Shown here: in pieces, positions 5,333 to 10,435 of the stretch
Layout of the letters: each line of letters starts with the position of its first letter
Numbering within the stretch: position 1 is the first letter of the stretch
Source: Acidobacteriota bacterium
GTDB taxonomy: Bacteria > Acidobacteriota > Vicinamibacteria > Vicinamibacterales > 2-12-FULL-66-21
Reading direction: 5' to 3'
Length of the DNA stretch: 10,435 nucleotides
Assembly (NCBI GenBank): GCA_013694845.1
Contig: JACDBQ010000467.1
Location: forward strand, 1-10,435
Position numbers and translations under genes: made by a program
The notes under the pieces: generated by a model
Database searches by the model: none
What the model was told of the DNA's origin: nothing
Seen by the model: only the letters and a program-made list of their open reading frames with translations

Positions 5333-5998
5333 ATGAATACGACCCGACTGGAAGCATTCAGCGACGGAGTGATCGCGATCATCATCACGATCCTGGTGCT
5401 TGAGCTGCGGGTCCCGCACAACGCTGATCTGGCATCGCTGCGCCCGCTGGTGCCGGTTGCCGGCAGTTTCGTGTTGAGCTTCGTGTATCTGGGCATCTAC
5501 TGGAACAATCACCACCACATGCTGCACGTGACCCAGCGCGTGGGGGGCGGCGTCCTGTGGGCGAACCTGCACCTGCTGTTCTGGCTGTCCCTGGTTCCTT
5601 TCGTCACGGCGTGGATGGGGGAGAACCACTTCGCTCCTGTGCCGACGGCCGCGTACGGAGTTGTGCTGCTGCTCGCGGCCATCGCCTACACCGTGCTGCA
5701 ATACACCATCATCGCCGTCGAGGGTCGTGAGTCCTTACTCGCTGCAGCTGTGGGGCGAGACCGAAAGGGTAAGCTCTCGCTGGTCCTGTATGTGATCGCG
5801 ATCCCTGCGGCTCTCATTTGGCCATGGATCGCAGGCGCGCTCTATGCGGGCGTCGCGATCCTCTGGCTCGTCCCCGACAGGCGCATAGAGCGGGTTGCTT
5901 CCGACACCCACGATCGTGCTGTCTCTGTCACCGCCGCAGGGCAGGCGCGCAGGCGCGACGCCCAGCCGGTCGATACAGCTGACGCCGGCCCCAACTGA
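5333..5998 (+). CDS. TMEM175-family potassium channel (DUF1211)
   Basis: The protein has 221 residues. The first helix carries the diagnostic R-x-x-x-F-S-D motif (R5, F9-S10-D11, then GVIAIIITILVLEL). Bacterial TMEM175 proteins have six helices and assemble as tetramers conducting potassium. Six hydrophobic segments are visible at about residues 11-27, 41-60, 78-97, 106-128, 144-160 and 162-180. The histidine-rich WNNHHHMLHV follows the second helix. About 35 hydrophilic residues after VPDRRIERV form an unusual tail with no recognised motif. No Shine-Dalgarno sequence is evident before ATG 5333. The gene ends 80 bases before a hairpin terminator. It probably forms a unit with the small membrane protein upstream. 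Confidence 0.88.
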   Translation: MNTTRLEAFSDGVIAIIITILVLELRVPHNADLASLRPLVPVAGSFVLSFVYLGIYWNNHHHMLHVTQRVGGGVLWANLHLLFWLSLVPFVTAWMGENHFAPVPTAAYGVVLLLAAIAYTVLQYTIIAVEGRESLLAAAVGRDRKGKLSLVLYVIAIPAALIWPWIAGALYAGVAILWLVPDRRIERVASDTHDRAVSVTAAGQARRRDAQPVDTADAGPN

Positions 5999-6078
5999 CG
6001 GTCCCGGTGGGCAGCGAAACGCCTCTCGCACGAAGATCCTTGTCGGGTCCCACACCCATGCTTTCTTCGGGTGTCCGG

Positions 6079-6114
6079 GAGAAGAAGCCCTCTCATCTGG
6101 CTTCTCCTCTTTGT
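6079..6114 (+). terminator. Probable Rho-independent terminator
   Basis: The arms GAGAAGAAGCC (6079-6089) and GGCTTCTCCTC (6099-6109) pair at 10 of 11 positions around a 9-base loop and run into the pyrimidine-rich TTTGTCT. It would end transcription from the channel gene. A smaller CACACCC/GGGTGT pair lies just upstream (about 6051-6075). Confidence 0.55.
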
Positions 6115-6128
6115 CTCCGCTCGCTTGC

Positions 6129-6148
6129 TAGGATAGATGATGCGCATG
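6129..6148 (+). promoter_or_regulatory. Possible -10 element and leaderless start
   Basis: TAGGAT at 6129-6134 lies only 3 to 12 bases before three in-frame ATG codons (6137, 6140, 6146), and there is no Shine-Dalgarno sequence. A transcript starting about seven bases after the element would begin at or beside a start codon. No convincing -35 box is seen. Confidence 0.3.
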
Positions 6149-8014
6149 TCCACAGTCGCTCGCCAGTTCCTCGTCGTCGTGATCGGGATGTTGCTGACGG
6201 CCCGGTCGCACGCGACCCAGCCTGCGGCCGGACAAGGCGACCCTCGGATCGACGCCTACGTGCGCGGCGAGATGGCGCGCCAGAAGATCCCGGGCGTCGC
6301 GCTTGGAGTGGTCCGAAAAGGAATCATCACGCTCGCGCAGGGATACGGTCTCGCCAACGTCGAACACGACATCAGCGTCACGCCATCGACGATCTTCCAG
6401 TCAGGATCGGTGGGGAAGCAGTTCACCGCAGCGGTTGTCATGCTCCTGGTCGAAGAGGGCAAGCTCTCGTTGAACGACACGTTGCCGAAGTTCTTCGCTG
6501 ACGCGCCGCCGCACTGGCGGCGAGTCACGGTGCGCCACCTGCTCACCCACACATCGGGGATCCCCGATTACACCGACGGGACGATTGATTACCGGCGCGA
6601 CCAGACCGAGGACGAGCTGGTGAGGTTCGCTCACGGACTGAAGCCCGAGTTCGAACCGGGCGCCCGATGGAACTACAGCAACACGGGGTACGTCATTCTC
6701 GGAGCGGTCGTGCGCAAGGCATCGGGGCAGTTTTACGGCGACGTGCTTCGCGACCGGGTGTTCGGTCCGATGGGAATACGCACGGGGCGGATCATCAGCG
6801 AGGAAGACATCGTCCCGCACCGGGCCTCTGGGTACCGGCTGTCACGCGGCGTCCTCAAGAACCAGGAGTGGGTGGCGCCGCGGCTCAACACCACCGCCGA
6901 CGGATCGCTCTATCTCTCGCTGCAGGACATGCTGGCGTGGGACGCCGGGGTCAGGATCGGGAAGGTGCTGAAGCCCGAAAGCTGGCGCCAGGTGTTCTCG
7001 CCGGTATCGCTGAACAGCGGCAAGACCTTTCCCTACGGCTTCGGCTGGAGTGTCGAGAACTTCGCGGGTCGCCCCGCGCAACGTCACGGCGGATCCTGGC
7101 AGGGCTTCAAGACGCACATCGCGCGTTTTCCTGAGGACGATCTGACCATCGTCGTGCTGGCCAATCTCGCGCAGGCGGATCCCGAGAAGATCAGCGATGG
7201 CGTCGCGGCGATCATCGATCCAAAGCTGACTCGTCCTGAGCTGAAACCCCTGCCTTCCGTCGATGCCGCGATGGAGGGCAGAGTGAGGCGCCTGCTCGCC
7301 GACGCCGTGGCGGGAACCCTGACCGCGAAAGAGTTTGCTTACGTTCGCGCTGGGTTTTTTCCAGAGGCGGCCAAGGCGTACGCCTCGATGCTGCGTGAGG
7401 CAGGGGAGCTGCGCAGCGTGACACTGCTCGAGAACCGCGAGCTCGGCGACGATCGCGTCTACACCTACGACGTCAGCCTGGCGCAGCGAACCTTGCGGCT
7501 CCGGCTCGCCGTGGCTCCTGACGGGAAGCTGGCCGCGTTCAACCTCAGCCCTGCACCTTCAGCGATCGGCGTCGTTGCGCCCCCATCACAATCTCCCACA
7601 CCCCGGAAGGAAGCCGCCGCGATGTCTGTCGCCACTGGGACGTTTGACGTCAAACTCAGTCCACAAACCCTGGCCGACGGCTCAGCGGACGCGACCCTGG
7701 GACGCCTCTCGATCGACAAGCAGTTCCACGGCGGCCTCGAGGGCACGAGCCGGGGAGAGATGTTGAGCGCCCGGACGGCCGTGAACGATTCGGCCGGTTA
7801 CGTCGCGATCGAGCGCGTGACCGCGACTCTCGACGGTCGAAAAGGCACGTTCGTGTTGCAGCACGGCGGGATCATGAACCGCGGGCAGCAACAGCTGACG
7901 ATCAGCGTCGTACCCGATTCCGGCACCGGCGAACTGTCCGGCCTTGTGGGAACGATGTCGATCAGGATCGCCGACGGGAAGCATTTCTACGGGCTCCAGT
8001 ACTCGCTCAAGTGA
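6137..8014 (+). CDS. Exported serine hydrolase (beta-lactamase/PBP fold) fused to DUF3224
   Basis: The protein has 625 residues. A signal peptide spans about 1-26, with a likely cut after SHA. The class C beta-lactamase-like domain spans about 35-350 and has all three catalytic boxes: S91-V-G-K94 (SxxK), Y180-S-N182 (YxN) and H317-G-G319 in the KTG position. A spacer domain (about 365-475) resembles the C-terminal module of such hydrolases. A proline-rich linker (about 476-494) leads to DUF3224 (496-625), recognised from TFDVKLSPQ, LGRLSIDKQFHGGLEGTSRG, GYVAIERVTATLDGRKGTFV and SGTGELSGLVGTM. The enzyme probably acts in the periplasm on a peptide, D-amino-acid or ester substrate; true antibiotic hydrolysis is less likely. 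ATG 6140 or 6146 could be the real start with little effect. DUF3224 proteins are usually free-standing and about 130 residues long. Confidence 0.9.
   Translation: MMRMSTVARQFLVVVIGMLLTARSHATQPAAGQGDPRIDAYVRGEMARQKIPGVALGVVRKGIITLAQGYGLANVEHDISVTPSTIFQSGSVGKQFTAAVVMLLVEEGKLSLNDTLPKFFADAPPHWRRVTVRHLLTHTSGIPDYTDGTIDYRRDQTEDELVRFAHGLKPEFEPGARWNYSNTGYVILGAVVRKASGQFYGDVLRDRVFGPMGIRTGRIISEEDIVPHRASGYRLSRGVLKNQEWVAPRLNTTADGSLYLSLQDMLAWDAGVRIGKVLKPESWRQVFSPVSLNSGKTFPYGFGWSVENFAGRPAQRHGGSWQGFKTHIARFPEDDLTIVVLANLAQADPEKISDGVAAIIDPKLTRPELKPLPSVDAAMEGRVRRLLADAVAGTLTAKEFAYVRAGFFPEAAKAYASMLREAGELRSVTLLENRELGDDRVYTYDVSLAQRTLRLRLAVAPDGKLAAFNLSPAPSAIGVVAPPSQSPTPRKEAAAMSVATGTFDVKLSPQTLADGSADATLGRLSIDKQFHGGLEGTSRGEMLSARTAVNDSAGYVAIERVTATLDGRKGTFVLQHGGIMNRGQQQLTISVVPDSGTGELSGLVGTMSIRIADGKHFYGLQYSLK
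7605..7624 (+). promoter_or_regulatory. Possible internal ribosome-binding site for a free DUF3224 protein
   Basis: GGAAGGAAG (7605-7613) is followed by eight bases and an in-frame ATG at 7622 (residue 496), exactly where a stand-alone DUF3224 protein would begin. It may be a leftover from two separate genes or may still work. Purine-rich runs also arise by chance in coding DNA. Confidence 0.3.
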
Positions 8015-8054
8015 GCGACGACGGGATCCACCCGGGTCACACAATGCGCCGAGC

Positions 8055-9380
8055 ATGACCGCGTCGTCAGACCGTGAAACATTCGGCTCACGCTTCGGCA
8101 CGATCATGACGCTGATCGGTGTCGCGGTGGGGCTGGGCAACGTCTGGCGCTTTCCCTATATGGCAGGGACATTCGGCGGGGCCGCGTTCGTGCTGTTCTA
8201 CATCGCCGTGTCGGTGCTGATCGGCGTGCCGGCGTTGATGGCCGAATACGCGCTCGGCCGACATACCCGGCGTGGGACGGTCGGGGCGTTTGCCGCCGGG
8301 GGATTCCCATTCGGCCGCCAGGTAGGATGGTTTTTCTTCTGCGTGGTGATTGCCGCCACCGGTTACTACTCGGCGGTGATCGGGTGGGTGCTCTACTATG
8401 CGCTGGCGCAGGCTGCGCTGGGGGTCGGGCTCGGGATCGACGCTGCGGCGATCCTGCCCCCGGACCACGGTTTCGTTGTGAAATCGTTCCTCCTGCAATT
8501 GGGATGTACGGGCGCGGTGATCGTCGCATGCGCTCTGGTGCTCCTGAAGGGCCTGCGGGCCGGGATCGAACGGGCGAGCACGATCATCATGCCGGCGCTC
8601 TTTTTGATTCTCCTGGTGTTGACGGTGCGCTCGCTCACGCTGCCGGGCGCAGGCGAGGGTGTCCGCTGGTTCATCCTGAAGTTCCGCTGGGTCGACCTCA
8701 CGCCTGCCGTCATGCTGGCCGCGATCGGCCATATGGTCTTTTCGCTCTCGCTCGGCGGCACCTTCATGGTGGTCTACGGTTCATATCTCGGAGACCGCGA
8801 GAACGTTGCGGGTCCAGCCATCTGGACCGTTGTCGGCGACACCGGCACCTCGCTGCTCGCGGGCTTTGCCATCATTCCCGCGGTTTTTGCCCTCCACCTG
8901 GCCCCCGCACAGGGGCCGGGATTGCTCTTCTCGACGCTGCCTCAGGTCTTCGCCGCAATCCCCGCGGGCTGGCTCTTCGGACTGCTGTTCTTTACCGGGC
9001 TCTTCGGCGCCGGCTATCTCTCGAACATCGCGGCCTTCGAGGTGCTGGTGGCAGGTCTCACCGACAACACCGATCTGACCCGCGCGCGCGCCGTCTGGCT
9101 GATGGCAGCGGCGGCCTTCCTGATCGCGATCCCGCCGACCATCAATAACGCGATCTTCGTTCCGTGGGATCTCACCTTCGGCTCCGGCATGCAGACGCTG
9201 GGCGCGTTGCTGGCGGTGCTCACCGTTGGCTGGTGCATGAACCGCGGCGAGGCGCTCAAAGCACTGTCGGCCGAAGGGACGAGGCCGGTGCCGGGTTGGC
9301 TGTTGTTCTGGATCCGGGTCGGGATTCCCACCGGGATCCTGACCGTCGGGGTCTGGTGGCTGCTCACCAGCGTCGTTTGA
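8055..9380 (+). CDS. Sodium:neurotransmitter symporter (NSS/SLC6) family transporter
   Basis: The protein has 441 residues with about 12 membrane helices, sodium-coupled and of the LeuT fold. The signature first helix reads GVAVGLGNVWRFPYMAGTFG (residues 20-39), followed by GVPALMAEYALGRHTRRGTVGA. The unwound part of helix 6 is MVFSLSLGGTFMVVYGSYL. Helix 8 (FFTGLFGAGYLSNIAAFEVL) carries L-S-N where LeuT has T354-S355-S356, so the second sodium site keeps the central serine but lacks the threonine. Bacterial members mostly import amino acids; the substrate here is unknown. ATG 8055 is chosen because MTASSDRETFGSRFGTIMTL is a normal family beginning, while earlier in-frame codons lie inside the preceding gene. 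It lies 40 bases after the hydrolase and 90 before the decarboxylase pair. Confidence 0.92.
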   Translation: MTASSDRETFGSRFGTIMTLIGVAVGLGNVWRFPYMAGTFGGAAFVLFYIAVSVLIGVPALMAEYALGRHTRRGTVGAFAAGGFPFGRQVGWFFFCVVIAATGYYSAVIGWVLYYALAQAALGVGLGIDAAAILPPDHGFVVKSFLLQLGCTGAVIVACALVLLKGLRAGIERASTIIMPALFLILLVLTVRSLTLPGAGEGVRWFILKFRWVDLTPAVMLAAIGHMVFSLSLGGTFMVVYGSYLGDRENVAGPAIWTVVGDTGTSLLAGFAIIPAVFALHLAPAQGPGLLFSTLPQVFAAIPAGWLFGLLFFTGLFGAGYLSNIAAFEVLVAGLTDNTDLTRARAVWLMAAAAFLIAIPPTINNAIFVPWDLTFGSGMQTLGALLAVLTVGWCMNRGEALKALSAEGTRPVPGWLLFWIRVGIPTGILTVGVWWLLTSVV

Positions 9381-9458
9381 CGTATCGCCGCGGTCCCCTG
9401 CACCCCGGCTGGTGGCCTTGACTCGCTGTCGCTCCGGCCGCGGCCCGCGCTCACGCCG

Positions 9459-9473
9459 TATAGTTGCACTGTG
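9459..9473 (+). promoter_or_regulatory. Possible -10 element with leaderless GTG start
   Basis: TATAGT at 9459-9464 ends six bases before GTG 9471, so transcription would begin at or next to the start codon. No Shine-Dalgarno sequence precedes the gene. TTGACT at 9418-9423 is 35 bases from the -10, too far for a normal -35. Confidence 0.35.
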
Positions 9474-9983
9474 CCTGTTTCGGCTACGAGTTCCACCCTC
9501 ATCTATCGCGCCCTCAAGGATGCCGATGTGCGGATCGTCTCCGCGCTGCCCGAGACATGGCTGGTGCACTTGATCCGCATGGCCGAAGACGATGAGGAGA
9601 TGACGCTGGTGCGGCTGGCGAAGGAGGAAGAAGGGGTCGGCATCAGCACCGGAGCGCACCTTGCGGGGATGAAATCGGCGATGTTGATGCAGAACCACGG
9701 CTTTCTCGCGGCGATCAACGGTATCGTGTCGTGCGGGCAGCTGTACCGGATCCCGCTGCTCATGCTGATCAGCCAGCGCGGGTCGTTCGGTGAGCGGGAT
9801 CCCTGGCAGTGCGAAGGCGGCGGCGTTACCGAACACGTACTCGAGGCGCTGAGGATTCCGTTCGACAAGCTCGAGGCGCCTGAACATGTCGCAAAGCGAA
9901 TCGCCAAGGCCCAGACCCTCGCCTATTCGGCAGGCCGCCCGGTGGCGTTGCTCCTGAGCCGCGATCTGATGTGGGAGGACTGA
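9471..9983 (+). CDS. Sulfopyruvate/phosphonopyruvate decarboxylase-type enzyme, alpha subunit (ComD-like)
   Basis: The 170-residue protein corresponds to the pyrimidine-binding half of a thiamine-diphosphate enzyme, the ComD-like alpha chain. Supporting features are SALPETWLVHLIRM (residues 24-37), the AKEEEGVGISTGAHLAG stretch (50-66) containing the glutamate expected to contact the cofactor's aminopyrimidine ring (E52-E54), AMLMQNHGFLAAINGI (70-85), PLLMLISQRG and GRPVALLLSRDL. In the family, alpha and beta chains together decarboxylate 3-sulfopyruvate to sulfoacetaldehyde, or phosphonopyruvate to phosphonoacetaldehyde. The sequence alone does not separate these. Its TGA overlaps the next ATG by one base, so the two subunits are translationally coupled. 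GTG 9471 is the only good start; MPVSATSS then enters the conserved region at once. It is probably cytoplasmic. Confidence 0.85.
   Translation: MPVSATSSTLIYRALKDADVRIVSALPETWLVHLIRMAEDDEEMTLVRLAKEEEGVGISTGAHLAGMKSAMLMQNHGFLAAINGIVSCGQLYRIPLLMLISQRGSFGERDPWQCEGGGVTEHVLEALRIPFDKLEAPEHVAKRIAKAQTLAYSAGRPVALLLSRDLMWED
9973..9978 (+). promoter_or_regulatory. Shine-Dalgarno site for the beta subunit
   Basis: GGGAGG lies four bases before ATG 9983, inside the end of the alpha gene, supporting that start and coupled translation. Confidence 0.65.
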
Positions 9984-10435
9984 TGCTTCGCCTGGATGCC
10001 ATCAGGTCGATCTATCCGGAACTGGAGCGCTCGGTCGTCGTGACCATCATGGGCGCGGTGGCGGCGGAGGTCCAGTCGATCGGCCATCGGCCGAATTTTT
10101 TCTACCTGCAGCACGCGATGGGGCTGGCTTCCTCGGTCGGGCTGGGCATTGCGCTCGCGCGGCCCGAGTTGCGGGTCGTGGTCCTCGACGGCGACGGCTC
10201 ACTGCTGATGAATCTGGGCGGCCTCACGACTCTGGCGCGCTACCGGCCGGCCAACCTGGTTCACGTGGTGTTCGATAACGAAAGCCTGCTCTCGGTCGGG
10301 GGCTTCCCGACCGCCACGTCCACGGGGAGCGACCTCGCGGCGATCGCCAAGGGGGCCGGCGTGCCGCACAGCGCCACGGTCCGCACGCTCGATGAGTTTC
10401 GTACGGCCTTCGCGGCGGCTCAGAAAGCCGGAGAG
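9983..10435 (+). CDS. Sulfopyruvate/phosphonopyruvate decarboxylase-type enzyme, beta subunit (ComE-like), partial
   Basis: There are 151 residues up to the window edge; the family length is about 180-190, so roughly 35 residues are missing. This is the pyrophosphate-binding half of the thiamine-diphosphate enzyme. The cofactor motif starts at G70-D-G72-S and reads LDGDGSLLMNLGGLTTLARY, ending about 27 residues later at VVFDNES (D98-N99), where the asparagine should bind magnesium. FYLQHAMGLASSVGLGIALA (40-59) is the usual preceding helix-loop. The start ATG 9983 overlaps the alpha stop by one base. Expected role: forms a heteromeric decarboxylase with the ComD-like chain. What follows in the operon is outside the window and would best tell the substrate. 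Confidence 0.87.
   Translation, partial: MLRLDAIRSIYPELERSVVVTIMGAVAAEVQSIGHRPNFFYLQHAMGLASSVGLGIALARPELRVVVLDGDGSLLMNLGGLTTLARYRPANLVHVVFDNESLLSVGGFPTATSTGSDLAAIAKGAGVPHSATVRTLDEFRTAFAAAQKAGE

Noticed and set aside
6137..7200. Antibiotic-hydrolysing beta-lactamase
   Set aside because: The S-x-x-K, Y-S-N and H-G-G boxes and the large C-terminal extension fit the broad serine-hydrolase/PBP group of esterases and peptidases; nothing marks a true AmpC.
7944..8054. Earlier in-frame start for the symporter
   Set aside because: It would overlap the hydrolase gene, and the added residues are unlike any transporter N-terminus.
8781..9887. Long open frame on the - strand (368 codons)
   Set aside because: It is opposite the symporter and decarboxylase genes, and its translation is rich in R, Q, H and G without domain features.

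Overview
The window is GC-rich, gene-dense DNA with all recognised genes on the + strand. It is most likely from a soil or sediment Acidobacteriota, perhaps a Vicinamibacteria-like lineage. This rests on the remnant of a very large duplicated MacB/FtsX permease of the kind expanded in that phylum, an acidobacterial-style secreted protein, several starts without a Shine-Dalgarno sequence, and the overall gene mix. The taxonomic call is inference; no rRNA or tRNA gene is visible.

Positions 1-2310 are decayed DNA. About 86 bases of a DUF1772-like membrane protein gene run directly into the middle of a large ABC-type permease gene. That permease has an in-frame stop and four frame changes, all of the -1 kind. 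It is followed by a signal-peptide gene whose second half does not look like its family.

Positions 2328-4988 look like a short run of mobile gene cassettes without an integrase (CALIN-like). The genes are a YdeI/OmdA-family protein, a small unknown protein, a DinB-fold protein and an acetyltransferase close to aminoglycoside AAC(6') enzymes. Two inter-gene segments (3481-3552 and 4109-4236) begin at or just after a stop codon. Each has terminal heptamers matching the attC R'' and R' consensus at 6 or 7 of 7 positions, and each folds into nested stems. A third segment (4904-4989) is a weak candidate. A 22-bp perfect direct repeat lies upstream of two of the genes. This is the part of the window most worth a second look.

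Positions 4989-5998 hold a small three-helix membrane protein and a TMEM175-family potassium channel, followed by a hairpin terminator. Positions 6137-8014 encode an exported serine hydrolase of the beta-lactamase/PBP fold fused to a C-terminal DUF3224 domain. That domain keeps its own methionine and a Shine-Dalgarno-like site inside the reading frame.

Positions 8055-10435 encode a sodium:neurotransmitter-symporter-family transporter and then the alpha and beta subunits of a thiamine-diphosphate decarboxylase of the sulfopyruvate/phosphonopyruvate type. The beta gene runs off the window. A plausible but unproven reading is a small uptake and decarboxylation module for a sulfonated or phosphonated amino-acid-like compound.
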